Notes: a model not told the origin generated them from the sequence alone. Shown: positions 26,387 to 36,617, counted from the first letter of the stretch. The stretch: DNA of 64,000 nucleotides from Salirhabdus sp. Marseille-P4669 (GCF_900240405.1 NZ_OEQK01000006.1:124001-188000), one strand, 5' to 3'. Numbers and translations: made by a program.

Positions 26387-27684
26387 AGGATTACGTGAAT
26401 GGTCCTTTACCAGATCAAATTGAAAAAAGGATACAATCTACATTTCACCAATTGCCTAGAAAGAAGAAAAAGCCTGTTTGGATGTATTCTGTAGCCGCTG
26501 CGGTTATAGCATTTTCCATTTTAGTCGGAGGCTCCTTTCTTTCTCCCGCATTTGCAGATACGCTGAAGGGTATACCTATTATTGGTTCTTTATTTGAGAA
26601 GTTTGGAGATGAAGGCATCCAACATGCAGAAAAAGAGGGTCTCGGTACGCCCATGTATGAAGTTATTGATATTGAGGGGAAAACGGTAACTTTTACGAAA
26701 TACATTTATGATGGTTCAAGAATTGCATTAGAGTTTAAAGTTGATCCTTATGAGTCTTTTTATCCTGATCATCAACGTCCATATGATATTTTTGGTATCG
26801 TCAATAAATTTTTTGTTAATGGAGAATTACTTCAAAATCCGAAATTAAATATTCAATCAACTAAAATGCCTGATGGGTCAATTGTTGGAGTGATGAAATT
26901 ATCTCCAGATGAGTCGTTGCCTAAAGCGTTTAATTTAAGATTTAAATCGGATTATACGTGGGTGAAAGAAGATGGACAGATAGAGGTTAAGCGAAATATA
27001 GATACAAATACCGTTGTATTAGATAAAACTTTTAAGAGCGATGAAATTACGCTGACTTATGAGGATGTATCTGTATCTCCATTAACTACTTCGGTAAATA
27101 TTAAAGCTAAGATAAAAACGAAACTATGGGAAGAAGAGCATTTTGATTTTCAAGTAATAGATTCAAACGGAAATGTATTAGGTAATATCCCTACAGGTTT
27201 TGGAGGTCCAATATACGATGGATACTTACATGTTGATATTAAGCAGTTTTTTAATCCTATTGAACATGATTCAGAATTCATAACCATACGACCATATCTT
27301 CTTAATCATGATATATTCCATGAAGATTCAACACAATATAGTAAAAAATGGACAGAAGAACCTATGACACTTTCCCAAGGTGAATTGGGTGATATAAAAG
27401 TGTTAGATGTAAATCAACAAGGCGATGAGGTAAAAGTAACCTTCCAGCCATTGGGAGAATTTCCACATCTTCAAAACGATGTTTACGTTAGCCATACAGA
27501 ACAGCCCAATTTTTATGGTTATGAAGATATTTCTGAGGTTGAATATGTTAATGGAGAGCCGCAATTTACATTAACCGTTAGAGGTTTTCCAAAGAAAGGC
27601 GATATGTATATTGGAACTAGAAAAAGGGAGGTTGCTCCTACTGTATTAGAGGAGTTTGAGATCACCGTTCCTTTAACTGACTAG
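26362..27684 (+). CDS. DUF4179-type membrane anti-sigma factor
   Basis: A 440-residue protein with a cytoplasmic N-terminus of about 38 residues, one membrane helix at about 40-60 (VAAAVIAFSILVGGSFL) and a large extracytoplasmic region matching DUF4179 (about 65-150) and further beta-rich modules. This topology and the overlap with the upstream ECF gene mark it as the cognate anti-sigma factor that sequesters the sigma factor until an envelope signal is sensed. The ATG at 26362 follows AAAAAGGAGGG. It lacks a recognisable HxxxCxxC zinc anti-sigma motif. Confidence 0.82.
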   Translation: MEKWENDVKDYVNGPLPDQIEKRIQSTFHQLPRKKKKPVWMYSVAAAVIAFSILVGGSFLSPAFADTLKGIPIIGSLFEKFGDEGIQHAEKEGLGTPMYEVIDIEGKTVTFTKYIYDGSRIALEFKVDPYESFYPDHQRPYDIFGIVNKFFVNGELLQNPKLNIQSTKMPDGSIVGVMKLSPDESLPKAFNLRFKSDYTWVKEDGQIEVKRNIDTNTVVLDKTFKSDEITLTYEDVSVSPLTTSVNIKAKIKTKLWEEEHFDFQVIDSNGNVLGNIPTGFGGPIYDGYLHVDIKQFFNPIEHDSEFITIRPYLLNHDIFHEDSTQYSKKWTEEPMTLSQGELGDIKVLDVNQQGDEVKVTFQPLGEFPHLQNDVYVSHTEQPNFYGYEDISEVEYVNGEPQFTLTVRGFPKKGDMYIGTRKREVAPTVLEEFEITVPLTD

Positions 27685-27705
27685 ATAATCCTAATTAATG
27701 ATTGA

Positions 27706-27733
27706 AACCTAGCATGCAATTTCTTGCTAGGTT
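27706..27733 (+). terminator. Terminator of the sigma/anti-sigma operon
   Basis: AACCTAGCA (27706-27714) pairs with TGCTAGGTT (27725-27733), followed by TTTTTATTTTTT. Confidence 0.88.
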
Positions 27734-27765
27734 TTTTATTTTTTCATCAAAAAAATCGTTCTCAC

Positions 27766-27839
27766 AGCCTCCCTTTCTACATAAAAATGTGGAGTAAGCC
27801 CTATTTTGGACAAACATTCATTCTGCAAACAGGGAGGCT
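27766..27839 (+). promoter_or_regulatory. Long-range stem that would mask the terC-like ribosome site
   Basis: AGCCTCCCT (27766-27774) is the exact complement of AGGGAGGCT (27831-27839). The right arm contains the Shine-Dalgarno GGGAGG of the gene starting at 27846. A small inner hairpin (CTACAT/ATGTGG, 27777-27792) lies in the loop. Pairing would block translation, so this may be a cis-acting leader; no known riboswitch class matches. Confidence 0.5.
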
Positions 27840-27845
27840 TAAACA

Positions 27846-28493
27846 GTGGAATATATGGAACCCATGATCCAAATTTTATTGATTAATCTCTTATTAAGCG
27901 GGGATAATGCCATTGTAATTGCAATGGCTAGTCGTAACTTACCAAATGAGATACAACGAAAGGCGATTTGGTGGGGAACTGCAGGTGCGATTAGCATGAG
28001 GGTTTTGTTTACCTTTATCATGATCCATTTACTAAAAATGCCATTTATCCACTTAATTGGTGGAATACTACTTGTCTACATTGCCTATAAATTACTTGTA
28101 GATAACCAAGAGAATCATTCGGTAAAAAGCGGTGAATCCTTAAAGGAAGCAGTTACGATAATCGTATTTGCAGATGTTATCATGAGCTTAGATAATGTAC
28201 TAGCCTTAACAGCCATCGCAGATAGTAATCTCCCGCTCATAATAGTGGGCATTATGTTAAGCATTCCGATCATTTTAACTGCTAGTGAACTATTTCTAAA
28301 AATCATTAATAAATACCCAATCATTATTTTTATTGGTGCCGGACTTCTAGCATGGACAGCTGGTGAGATGATCATAAAAGAACAACGAATCCAATATTTC
28401 TTTCGAGCCAATCAAATTTCAGAGCTGACTGTTTTAACTGCAATTACTGTTTTTACTGTTTTAGTTGGGACAATAAAAAGAGGTCGGATTTAA
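27846..28493 (+). CDS. TerC/YjbE-family membrane protein
   Basis: A 215-residue membrane protein with seven predicted membrane segments. The two signature acidic motifs are LLSGDNAIVIAMA near residues 16-28 and MSLDNVLALTAIA near 114-126, matching the TerC family. Relatives such as B. subtilis YceF and YkoY (MeeF/MeeY) export manganese to exoenzymes; YjbE is the closer size match. A GTG start at 27846 is supported by GGGAGG 8 bases upstream. That site is complementary to an upstream segment, hinting at translational control of metal export. Confidence 0.88.
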   Translation: MEYMEPMIQILLINLLLSGDNAIVIAMASRNLPNEIQRKAIWWGTAGAISMRVLFTFIMIHLLKMPFIHLIGGILLVYIAYKLLVDNQENHSVKSGESLKEAVTIIVFADVIMSLDNVLALTAIADSNLPLIIVGIMLSIPIILTASELFLKIINKYPIIIFIGAGLLAWTAGEMIIKEQRIQYFFRANQISELTVLTAITVFTVLVGTIKRGRI

Positions 28494-28539
28494 GAAGTAC
28501 ATTTTGTAAACAAGAGGATAATTACAAACAAATAAAAAG

Positions 28540-28562
28540 GGTCATCATAAGCCATGATGACC
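28540..28562 (-). terminator. Terminator of the MATE transporter gene
   Basis: GGTCATCAT (28540-28548) pairs with ATGATGACC (28554-28562). The minus-strand tail is CTTTTTATTTG. Confidence 0.85.
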
Positions 28563-28569
28563 GCTCCAA

Positions 28570-29940
28570 TTATATGCTAACAGCTTCTTCCGCATTTTTC
28601 GTTTTTTTCTTCTTCAACCAAGGCTGTGAAGTCCAGCGCTTCCATGCAAATACCCCACGTATCCACTCGTCAAGACCTTGTGCTAACCAAATACCTAATA
28701 ATCCCATTCCAAAAGTAATTCCAAACAAATAACTAAATACGACCGCTACTCCCCACATACAGATTACCCCAATAACGACTGGGAATCGAACATCTCCAAC
28801 CGATTTTAATGAGCCCATTAATACAATATTCATTGCTCGACCTGGCTCAATAAACACGATTGCCCATAAAACAGGTAGTGCGATTGCGATGATTTCTGGA
28901 TTAGTTGTAAAGATATTAAGAATAGGCTCGCCGATTAAGGCTACCGCTAATGACACAACTGTCGAAACGAGCATTGCGATTTTTAAAGTCTTCAACCCTC
29001 GTTTTAACGCTCGCTCATATTGCTTAGCTCCAATGTACCGAGCTACCAACAATTGAGTTCCTTGTGCAATTGCTAATGTAAATAAGAAACAAATCATGGA
29101 GATATTTAAAATATATACTCGAGCTGCTAATGCCGCGTCCCCGATGATTGCAACAAAGCTTGTTATAACAACTTGAGATAATTGATACGATAAATTTTCT
29201 CCAGCAGACGGAATTCCAATGGATAGGAGATCTTTTACATCTGCCTTATTAATTTTCACGACATCTTTGAAACGTAGTTTAATAGAAAGAATTCGAAAGA
29301 CAAAGTAAAGAAGAGTGACAATCAAAAAGATTCTAGCAACAATAATAGAGTAAGCAACACCTGCTACACCGGTAACTGGTAACCCAAACAGTCCCTTTAT
29401 TGCGATAAAGTAACCCACAATACTAATAAGGTTCATGATTACCGTCAATATCATGGTTTCTTTTGTATGACCATAACTCCGTAAAACAGCACTCAATGCC
29501 AAAGAAATAGCCTCTAAGCAAAGAGATAATCCCGTAATCGTAAGGAAAGTGTAAGCAAAGTCATAAACCTCTCCACTTAATCCATAGAATTTCAAAAATA
29601 CACCACCGAATAGAACGACAACAAAGGTCATCGCAATTCCAACCCAAAAGTTTACCCCGAAGGCCGATCTTGCGAGTCGTCTAGCTCGGTCTAGTTTGTT
29701 CGCTCCTAGATTCTGTCCTATTAATATAGTTGCTCCAATTGCCGTTACATTAAACACCAAAATAAAGATGTTCATAATTTGGTTCGCAACCCCAACCCCA
29801 GCAACCGCATTATCGGAATATCCACTTAAGACTAATGTAGCAATAATCCCCATACTCATATGAAGCGAAATTTCAATAAATAAGGGCCACGTAATACTAA
29901 ACAACGATTGATCTTGATACTTGTTGTTTTCTATATTCAA
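28570..29940 (-). CDS. MATE-family efflux transporter
   Basis: A 456-residue membrane protein with 12 predicted membrane segments in two six-helix MatE halves. The first half carries GYSDNAVAGVGVANQI and ATILIGQNLGANK, the second GDAALAARVYILNI and LLVARYIGAKQYERA. These proteins use Na+ or H+ gradients to expel organic cations. A TTG start at 29940 is preferred over the upstream ATG at 30012 because AAGGAG lies 6 bases before it. Monocistronic between terminators. Confidence 0.88.
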   Translation of the reverse strand: MNIENNKYQDQSLFSITWPLFIEISLHMSMGIIATLVLSGYSDNAVAGVGVANQIMNIFILVFNVTAIGATILIGQNLGANKLDRARRLARSAFGVNFWVGIAMTFVVVLFGGVFLKFYGLSGEVYDFAYTFLTITGLSLCLEAISLALSAVLRSYGHTKETMILTVIMNLISIVGYFIAIKGLFGLPVTGVAGVAYSIIVARIFLIVTLLYFVFRILSIKLRFKDVVKINKADVKDLLSIGIPSAGENLSYQLSQVVITSFVAIIGDAALAARVYILNISMICFLFTLAIAQGTQLLVARYIGAKQYERALKRGLKTLKIAMLVSTVVSLAVALIGEPILNIFTTNPEIIAIALPVLWAIVFIEPGRAMNIVLMGSLKSVGDVRFPVVIGVICMWGVAVVFSYLFGITFGMGLLGIWLAQGLDEWIRGVFAWKRWTSQPWLKKKKTKNAEEAVSI

Positions 29941-30050
29941 TTTTTTCTCCTTCTTTGCTGTAAATTCAATAAGCTTTATTGTAACTACATTTCGATGAAA
30001 AGGGAATATCAATTTTTACCTATTTACACACATCATACACATAGCCTAAA

Positions 30051-30083
30051 ACAAAACCTCTAACGTGGAGTTAGAGGTTTTGT
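30051..30083 (-). terminator. Terminator of the aldo/keto reductase gene
   Basis: ACAAAACCTCTAA (30051-30063) is perfectly complementary to TTAGAGGTTTTGT (30071-30083), with a T-rich minus-strand tail. Confidence 0.9.
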
Positions 30084-30112
30084 TTGGACGTAAAATAGCT
30101 ATATTAAGACAA

Positions 30113-30937
30113 TTATCGTTTATTCATCTCATTTGGATGTGGTCCATTACGTCGATCTCGGTTTAGTTCATCAATAGCAGACATCTCATCAGTAGTTAAT
30201 TCAAAATCGAAAACATTGAAGTTTTCTTCAATTCTAGATGGCGTTACCGATTTTGGAATTACAATCGTATTGTTTTGTAAATGCCAGCGTAAAATTACTT
30301 GTGCTGGTGTTTTGCGATGTGCTTCTGCAATTCTTACGATTACTTCATCTTGTAATGCTTCCCCTCCTTGGTCAAGTGGGCTCCAAGCTTCTACAAAAAT
30401 ATCATGCTTTGCACAAAATTCCTTTATTTCCTTTTGAGCAAGGTAAGGATGGCACTCAATTTGGTTTAAAACAGGCTTCACTTTACATTCATTTAATATA
30501 CGCTCCAGATGTTCAATTTCAAAGTTGCATACGCCAATCGCCTTCACACGACCATCATGATAAAGTTTTTCCAATGCTTTATATGTATCTACATACTCAT
30601 CAAATTCCGGTGTTGGCCAGTGAATCAAATATAAGTCTACATATTCAAGGCCGAGTCTCTCTAGGCTTTCGTCAAAAGCTCGTAATGTGTTTTCATAACC
30701 TTGATCACTATTCCAAACCTTTGTCGTAATGAATAATTTTTCACGAGGAATATTAGAATCTTTAATCGCCTTCCCTACTCCCGCTTCATTTCCATAAATC
30801 ATTGCCGTATCGATGGAGGTATAACCTACTTCCAACGCTTTTGAAACAGCAGTAGTTGCTTGATCGTTCTCCACTTGCCAAACTCCGAATCCAAGCTGTG
30901 GCATTTTTACGCCATTGTTTAATGTGACATCATTCAT
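30113..30937 (-). CDS. Aldo/keto reductase (YvgN/DkgA-like)
   Basis: A 274-residue TIM-barrel NADPH-dependent carbonyl reductase. The catalytic tetrad is visible: Asp in SIDTAMIYGNE, Tyr in the same segment, Lys in FITTKVWN and His in YLIHWP. NADPH-binding residues are in IPKSVTPSRIEEN near residue 230. Such enzymes reduce methylglyoxal and other aldehydes or keto sugars. The ATG follows AAAGGAGA. It lies downstream of xylB on the same strand with a 136-base gap and no clear terminator, so read-through from the xyl operon is possible. Confidence 0.9.
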   Translation of the reverse strand: MNDVTLNNGVKMPQLGFGVWQVENDQATTAVSKALEVGYTSIDTAMIYGNEAGVGKAIKDSNIPREKLFITTKVWNSDQGYENTLRAFDESLERLGLEYVDLYLIHWPTPEFDEYVDTYKALEKLYHDGRVKAIGVCNFEIEHLERILNECKVKPVLNQIECHPYLAQKEIKEFCAKHDIFVEAWSPLDQGGEALQDEVIVRIAEAHRKTPAQVILRWHLQNNTIVIPKSVTPSRIEENFNVFDFELTTDEMSAIDELNRDRRNGPHPNEMNKR

Positions 30938-31073
30938 TTTTGCATTTCTCCTTTGCGTAATATTTCATATGTTGCCATTTTCCTTGAGGTAATATTATAG
31001 ACTAAAAATTACGATAGCTAAAGTATTCTGCAATCGTCCAACAATTTACCTTCAAACAGTACCAATTTTCTAC

Positions 31074-32573
31074 TTAGTTACGGAATGGCGCTAGCTGATC
31101 ATTCAATGATTTGGTTTGATTGTAAACCTCCTTGTACACTTTAAAAAGCTCCCTATAAATCAATACATTTTCAGGATTGGGTTGGTACGTATCAGCCGTT
31201 TGTAAAAAGGCGTGCGCACAATCCTCTAACGTATCAAACCATCCAGAGCCATAGGCTGCAAGCATTGCCGCTCCCATACCAGGTCCTTGCTCACTAGAAA
31301 GCTTCACTACCTCTGCTTGAAATATATCTGCTTGCATTTGTAGCCAAGCATCACTTTTCGCACCACCACCAATGGATATAATCGAATTGATTTCTTTTCC
31401 ACTATTACGGAATAGCTCAATTGATTCTTGTAAGGAAAAAGTAATACCTTCTAAGACAGCACGAACAAAATGTTTTCTTTCATGAGCGCTATCCATTCCA
31501 ATAAAGCTAGCTCGAATCATCGCATCGGCATGAGGTGTCCGCTCTCCAACTAGATATGGAGTAAATATTAAACCATTGGCACCAGGTGTAACCGTATCTA
31601 CGCCAGCCAACAGTTGTTCAAAGCTTTCATCCCCAGCAAAAACCTCCTTAAACCAACTTAAGCTATAGCCGGCAGCCAAAGTCACCCCCATCGTATAATA
31701 GGCGTCTTCCTTCCCATGATTAAAATAGTGTACCTTGCCTTGAAAATCCTTATCACTATCTTCCTCATAAGATAAAACCACACCAGAGGTACCGATACTA
31801 CATAGGGTTTTCCCTTTAGACAAAATTCCAGAGCCGATCGCACCACACGCATTATCAGCACCACCAGCAAATACACGTAAGCGCGGAGATAATCCGGTTT
31901 CACTAGCCATTTCTGGAGTGAGCGTCCCTACTTCCTCATGAGAATCAACTAATGGTGGACAGAGCTCCTCACGAATATCCAACCTGCTACAAATTTCTTT
32001 ACTCCACTCCTTTTTGCTTACATGAAGTAATAATGTACCAGCAGCATCCGAATAATCCATATGCAGCTTTCCTGTTAAAGCGAATCGTACGTAATCCTTC
32101 GGCAGCAGAAAACGTTTCGCCTTCGCATAAGCACCCGGTTCATGTTCTTTTACCCATAGCAGTTTAGGTAATGTAAAGCCCTCCAATGCAGGATTTTTGG
32201 TAATTTCAAGAAGCCTCTCCTCGCCTACGACATCGTAAATTCTGCGACATTGCTCTGTTGTACGCGTATCGTTCCATAGGATGGCATTTCGTATTGGCTC
32301 TAGGTCTTCATCCAATAATACAAGTCCATGCATTTGTCCCGAAAAACTTATACCTTCAATGTCTTCCACATCTCCATCAAACTTCTCTACAAGTTCACGT
32401 AATCCCAAAACGCATTGCTCCACCCAATCATTTGGATTTTGCTCACTATATCCGGCTTTTTCTTGAAGTAATGGATAGGTTCTTGATATTTCTTGAACTA
32501 CTTCGCCCTTTTGGTTGACTAGTAGAATTTTTACAGCACTTGTTCCTAAGTCCACTCCAATTACGTACTTCAT
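31074..32573 (-). CDS. xylB: Xylulokinase
   Basis: A 499-residue FGGY-family sugar kinase that phosphorylates D-xylulose to xylulose 5-phosphate for the pentose phosphate pathway. The N-terminal phosphate loop is GVDLGTSAVKILLV, substrate contacts lie in SGQMHGLVLLD near residue 75, the central GGADNACGAIGSGI near 235, and the C-terminal ATPase signature is IGGGAKSDAWLQMQADIF near 395. It follows xylA by 102 bases on the same strand. The ATG follows GGAGGG. The product completes the two-step route from xylose. Confidence 0.95.
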   Translation of the reverse strand: MKYVIGVDLGTSAVKILLVNQKGEVVQEISRTYPLLQEKAGYSEQNPNDWVEQCVLGLRELVEKFDGDVEDIEGISFSGQMHGLVLLDEDLEPIRNAILWNDTRTTEQCRRIYDVVGEERLLEITKNPALEGFTLPKLLWVKEHEPGAYAKAKRFLLPKDYVRFALTGKLHMDYSDAAGTLLLHVSKKEWSKEICSRLDIREELCPPLVDSHEEVGTLTPEMASETGLSPRLRVFAGGADNACGAIGSGILSKGKTLCSIGTSGVVLSYEEDSDKDFQGKVHYFNHGKEDAYYTMGVTLAAGYSLSWFKEVFAGDESFEQLLAGVDTVTPGANGLIFTPYLVGERTPHADAMIRASFIGMDSAHERKHFVRAVLEGITFSLQESIELFRNSGKEINSIISIGGGAKSDAWLQMQADIFQAEVVKLSSEQGPGMGAAMLAAYGSGWFDTLEDCAHAFLQTADTYQPNPENVLIYRELFKVYKEVYNQTKSLNDQLAPFRN

Positions 32574-32604
32574 TTCATCCCTCCTTGAAGATTAGACAAC
32601 GAAA

Positions 32605-32630
32605 CGCATTTGCTTGTGTATGCAAATGCG
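32605..32630 (-). promoter_or_regulatory. Intercistronic hairpin between xylA and xylB
   Basis: CGCATTTGC (32605-32613) pairs exactly with GCAAATGCG (32622-32630) over an 8-base loop. No T-run follows, so it more likely stabilises or processes the xylAB message than ends it. Confidence 0.6.
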
Positions 32631-32675
32631 CTCCTCCTATATAAAAATGGTATATTTCAAACGTATAAAGTTCTC

Positions 32676-34001
32676 TTATTCACCTGCAAAAGCTCTAAGT
32701 AAATATTGATTTAAGGTCGCTTTTATTCTTTCTAGTTTCCCAGATTCATGTTGGATTTCATCTAAATCAAGGGCATATGCTTCAAGCTTTTTCAAATCTG
32801 TTTTTCCTTCAACAATATCTAATCCAATTCCTTCCGTGTAGCTCTTATAGCGTTCAGCAACGATGTTTTCCAATACTTGATCTTTTATTAACTGATTGGC
32901 AACTTTATACCCAACGGCAAAGCTATCCATTCCTGCAATATGTGCGTGGAACAGGTCTTCTACTTCAAAGGAGCCACGTCTTACCTTTGCATCAAAATTC
33001 AAGCCGCCTTTCCCTAGACCGCCATTTTTAATAATTTCATACATTGCTAGAGTAGTAGAATATAAATCGGTAGGAAACTCATCCGTATCCCAGCCAAGAA
33101 GGGGATCACCTTGGTTTGCATCAACAGAACCAAGCATATTATGAATTCGTGCATAGCGTAACTCATGTTCAAATGTATGTCCTGCTAGTGTTGCGTGATT
33201 TGCTTCTATATTAAACTTGAAATGCTTATCAAGACCATAATGCTGTAAAAACGCATAACCTGTTGCCACATCAAAATCGTATTGATGGGTTGTAGGCTCT
33301 TTTGGCTTTGGTTCAATTAAAAATTGTGCATCAAAGCCGATTTCCTTTGCATAATCGACCGCCATATGGAAGAAGCGTCCTAAATTATCCATTTCTAATT
33401 TCATATCGGTATTTAATAATGTTTCGTATCCTTCACGTCCTCCCCAGAAGACGTAGCTCTCTCCACCGAGTTCCTTCCCAATCTCTAAGCCCTTTTTCAC
33501 TTTTGCGGCAGAATACGCAAAAACATCCGCATTGTTGGAGGATGCCGCCCCATGTAAGAAACGAGGGTTTGTAAAATTGTTTGCCGTATTCCATAGTAGC
33601 TTCACTTTGCTATCCTTCATGTAATCCTTGATCATTGCAACAATGATATCTAAATTTTTATAAGTCTCTCTTAAGCTATCTCCCTCAGGTGCAATATCTA
33701 CCTCATGGAAACAAAAATATGGAACACTAAGCTTTTCAAAAAATTCAAAAGCAGCCTCAACTCGAGCTTTAGCCAAATCTAGTCCTTTGAATTTATCCCA
33801 TGGGCGAATAGCTGTACCGCTACCAAACGGGTCCGTTAAATCTTGTGTAAAGGTATGCCAATAGGCGACTCCAAAACGGAGAAATTCCTCTAATGTTTGA
33901 TCACCAATTTTTTCTTGAGGGTTATAAAATTTGAAGGCAAATGGATTCGTCGATTTTGGACCCTCATATTCAATTTGATTAATGTTTGGAAAATAAGACA
34001 T
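32676..34001 (-). CDS. xylA: Xylose isomerase
   Basis: A 441-residue class II xylose isomerase that converts D-xylose to D-xylulose. The catalytic His/Asp pair is in [11 protein letters not shown] near residues 100-105, [16 protein letters not shown] near 185-200 is the family signature, the metal-bridging Glu is in [15 protein letters not shown] near 232, and the remaining metal ligands are in [12 protein letters not shown] and [10 protein letters not shown]. The ATG follows CAGGAGGT. It is the first gene of xylAB, with a XylR box on its promoter and a cre site just downstream of the start point. Confidence 0.96.
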   Translation of the reverse strand: MSYFPNINQIEYEGPKSTNPFAFKFYNPQEKIGDQTLEEFLRFGVAYWHTFTQDLTDPFGSGTAIRPWDKFKGLDLAKARVEAAFEFFEKLSVPYFCFHEVDIAPEGDSLRETYKNLDIIVAMIKDYMKDSKVKLLWNTANNFTNPRFLHGAASSNNADVFAYSAAKVKKGLEIGKELGGESYVFWGGREGYETLLNTDMKLEMDNLGRFFHMAVDYAKEIGFDAQFLIEPKPKEPTTHQYDFDVATGYAFLQHYGLDKHFKFNIEANHATLAGHTFEHELRYARIHNMLGSVDANQGDPLLGWDTDEFPTDLYSTTLAMYEIIKNGGLGKGGLNFDAKVRRGSFEVEDLFHAHIAGMDSFAVGYKVANQLIKDQVLENIVAERYKSYTEGIGLDIVEGKTDLKKLEAYALDLDEIQHESGKLERIKATLNQYLLRAFAGE

Positions 34002-34125
34002 GCTATTACCTCCTGTTTTTAATATTTTATGGTGGGCATAAATTGCCGTAGGATTTCTATATAAAAACCCTCTACATTAAAATAGAAGATTTAAATCAAT
34101 TGGCATACGAAAATCAAGTGGAAAA

Positions 34126-34139
34126 TGTAAGTGCTTTCT
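34126..34139. promoter_or_regulatory. CcpA cre site at xylA
   Basis: TGTAAGTGCTTTCT agrees with the cre consensus TGWAARCGYTWNCW at 13 of 14 positions. It lies just downstream of the xylA promoter's -10 box, a position from which CcpA with HPr-Ser-P represses. Confidence 0.75.
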
Positions 34140-34145
34140 TATATA

Positions 34146-34189
34146 ATTATATCAACGCTCTATTAGTTTGTCTATTAAATAAACAAAGT
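34146..34189 (-). promoter_or_regulatory. xylA promoter with XylR operator
   Basis: On the minus strand TAGACA (34169-34174) is 17 bases from TATAAT (34146-34151). The box AGTTTGTCTA ... ATAAACAAAGT at 34165-34189 on the + strand covers the -35 element. It is an imperfect inverted repeat like the B. subtilis xyl operator, and the same box occurs at 38494 and 40032. Confidence 0.85.
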
Positions 34190-34302
34190 GTATAAGGTAC
34201 AATGTCTATCTATTGCCATAACCTTATATATCTTTTGTTTTTCGCTACTATCAATCTATAATAGTTATAGAAAATGCTTATCTATTGGAAAGGAGTCTTC
34301 TC

Positions 34303-34917
34303 ATGAATCCTGTTGGCGGCCCCATCTATCGAATAATGGAATGGATTACTAGATTTGCCTACTTACAATTACTATGGATACTGTTTACACTGTTAGGGGG
34401 CATCATCCTAGGATTTTTCCCTTCGACGATTGCTATGCATGCCATCATTCGTAAGTGGTTAAATGGTAATCACGACATTGCCCTCTTCCCTACCTTTTGG
34501 AATTTTTATAAAAATGAATTCTGGAAAAGTAATGTTTTAGGAATATTTCTTATCATCTTCTCAGGCTTAATTGTTCTTGATTTTTATTATATAGAAGCGA
34601 CAACTGATCAATTCTTTCAGTTCAAAACGATTCCATTATACATGTTTATGCTGCTCTTTCTATTCTTTTTATTTTATGTGTTCCCAGTATTCGTACATTA
34701 TGATTTAAAGGTTCGCTATATCCTGAAGAATGCCTTTCTCATCATGCTGATAAGTCCGATTCACACTTTATTAATGATTGTTACCTTTGTCTCCATGTAC
34801 TTCATTATTAACATGATACCTGCTTTGTTGTTTATCTTTGGTGGCGTTCTTTATGCCTTTATTACAACGTGGATATCTTTAGATCGATTTAAAAGAATAG
34901 AAGATAAGAAAAACTAA
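34303..34917 (+). CDS. YesL-family DUF624 membrane protein
   Basis: A 204-residue membrane protein with about five predicted membrane segments and the DUF624/YesL N-terminal signature (FFPSTIAMHAIIRKWLNG). YesL-type genes often lie in plant-polysaccharide uptake loci of Bacillales; their role is unknown. The ATG at 34303 follows GGAAAGGAG. It is divergent from xylA. A TATAAT at 34257-34262 with TTGTTT at 34235-34240 may be its promoter, close to the XylR box, so co-regulation with xylose genes is possible. Confidence 0.82.
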   Translation: MNPVGGPIYRIMEWITRFAYLQLLWILFTLLGGIILGFFPSTIAMHAIIRKWLNGNHDIALFPTFWNFYKNEFWKSNVLGIFLIIFSGLIVLDFYYIEATTDQFFQFKTIPLYMFMLLFLFFLFYVFPVFVHYDLKVRYILKNAFLIMLISPIHTLLMIVTFVSMYFIINMIPALLFIFGGVLYAFITTWISLDRFKRIEDKKN

Positions 34918-34929
34918 GTTCTAGATACT

Positions 34930-34962
34930 GCCCCGATCTCCAAAACCCTACTTGATCGGGGC
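34930..34962 (+). terminator. Terminator of the YesL-like gene
   Basis: GCCCCGATC (34930-34938) pairs exactly with GATCGGGGC (34954-34962), followed by TTTTCT. Confidence 0.85.
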
Positions 34963-34985
34963 TTTTCTATGTTAGTTTGACAAGA

Positions 34986-36593
34986 TTACCTTTCTTTATA
35001 AATAAAGTAATCAAAGTCAGCATGTTTCCCTTCGCCTGATGTATCCTGGCATTGCATTCCTACAAAAGCTCCCGTAAAGAATCCTCCACCTTGAACGTAG
35101 TCATCCGATAGCTTATACGATGGAAGCGTAATCGGAATCTCACTCCATGTCTCCCCATTAAACGAATAGGAATATTGATACGTACTTGTTCGAACCTCTA
35201 CTCGCAAGTACACATAATCTACTTCATCTGGGATCACAATTTCCTTTCCAGCTAGTGGTTGATCAAAGACAAAATTATCACAGGTAGAAAGCTCCAAGAT
35301 TCTACCCTTCTCCTCATTCCAGGTTATCTGACAAGCAGTCCAGTTTTGGGTATTGTAATAGTTTACAAGACCAGCAGATTGCTGAAATGTATCTGGGCGA
35401 AAATCCACCTTTGTTTCTGCCATAAATTCAAAATGCTGCCACCTACGAGCTACAAACGCTTGCGTAAATTTGGAAGTAAGGGATTCCTTACCATATAGCC
35501 GTAAATGAGATTTGCGATCTGTTAGAGATAAAATTTCCGTTCCAAGCGGAATACGCAACGTTTGAAAATGATGGTTTAACTGTTCCGAATTAAAATCATC
35601 CTTTTCTTCAAAGTCCTTTGGCCAAATAACTTCCTCCATATCTGGACCTTCAATAGTTAGAGAAGGTTGATTCCCCCCTACTACATAAGGCCAATCTCCC
35701 TTCCACTCCAACCTCTGAATTGCTGTTTCTCTACCAAGAGGACAGTATCCTCGCGGGTCTAATAAAGGCTCCCCTTCTCTCGGTAATGGGCGGCCGGTTA
35801 AATGAACGATAAACCATTCATCTGTATGGGTATGAACGATTGAAGCGTGCCCTGCTTTCTGGAGCGGATTCCTTGGATATGGCATGGATGTAATTAATGG
35901 GTTTTCCGGATGCACCTCATAGGGCCCCCATAAATCCTTGGAACGAGCAATGGTAGCTTGATGGTCATATTTCGTACCACCCTCAGCTGTTAATAAATAA
36001 TAATACCCATTCCATTTATATAAATGAGGTGCTTCCGTTAATTTAATATCTGTTCCCTTAAAAATGACTTCCTTTTTACCGACAAGTCTGCCTTCCTCTG
36101 CGTTGTACTCCTGAAGTACGATTCCATAAAAGGGATGATGCTTGATGCGATGATCCCAAACCATATTCACTAAATATTTTTTTCCATCATCATCATGAAA
36201 TAAGGATGGATCAAATCCTGAACTATTTAAGTGAATTGGCTCTGACCATTCCCCATCAATTTCCTCACAGGTTACAAGATAATTATGACAGTCCTTCCAA
36301 CTACCATCGACAACCTTCACATCTGTATAAAGAAGCCAGAACTTGCCATCATGATAGGACAAGGCAGGTGCCCATATTCCTCCTGAATCTGGATTTCCGA
36401 TCATATTTAACTGACTTAAGCGATTTAATGGTCTTGATACAAGACGCCAGTTTTGTAAATCCTTAGAATGATAGATTCCCACTCCCGGAAACCATTCAAA
36501 GGTAGAAACAGCAATATAGTAATCTTCACCAGCACGACAAATACTTGGGTCTGGATTAAAGCCCGTCAATATGGGATTTTGGATTGTAGCCAT
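34986..36593 (-). CDS. xynB: Glycoside hydrolase family 43 beta-xylosidase
   Basis: A 535-residue intracellular beta-xylosidase. The N-terminal five-bladed GH43 domain covers about residues 1-310. Asp15 in NPDPSICR is the predicted base, the Asp in SGFDPSLF the pKa modulator, and the Glu in TEAPHLY the acid. The C-terminal GH43_C2 beta-sandwich covers about 330-535. No signal peptide is present, so it cleaves imported xylo-oligosaccharides in the cytoplasm. The ATG at 36593 gives a 6-base spacing from AAGGAGG, whereas the ATG at 36599 abuts it. It is the last gene of the permease operon. Confidence 0.93.
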   Translation of the reverse strand: MATIQNPILTGFNPDPSICRAGEDYYIAVSTFEWFPGVGIYHSKDLQNWRLVSRPLNRLSQLNMIGNPDSGGIWAPALSYHDGKFWLLYTDVKVVDGSWKDCHNYLVTCEEIDGEWSEPIHLNSSGFDPSLFHDDDGKKYLVNMVWDHRIKHHPFYGIVLQEYNAEEGRLVGKKEVIFKGTDIKLTEAPHLYKWNGYYYLLTAEGGTKYDHQATIARSKDLWGPYEVHPENPLITSMPYPRNPLQKAGHASIVHTHTDEWFIVHLTGRPLPREGEPLLDPRGYCPLGRETAIQRLEWKGDWPYVVGGNQPSLTIEGPDMEEVIWPKDFEEKDDFNSEQLNHHFQTLRIPLGTEILSLTDRKSHLRLYGKESLTSKFTQAFVARRWQHFEFMAETKVDFRPDTFQQSAGLVNYYNTQNWTACQITWNEEKGRILELSTCDNFVFDQPLAGKEIVIPDEVDYVYLRVEVRTSTYQYSYSFNGETWSEIPITLPSYKLSDDYVQGGGFFTGAFVGMQCQDTSGEGKHADFDYFIYKER

Positions 36594-36617
36594 ATTCATC
36601 CTCCTTATAAATTGAAT

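Noticed and set aside
27766-27839. yybP-ykoY manganese riboswitch
   Set aside because: Only a GGAGTAAGCC-like word fits. The length and the remaining conserved loops are missing.
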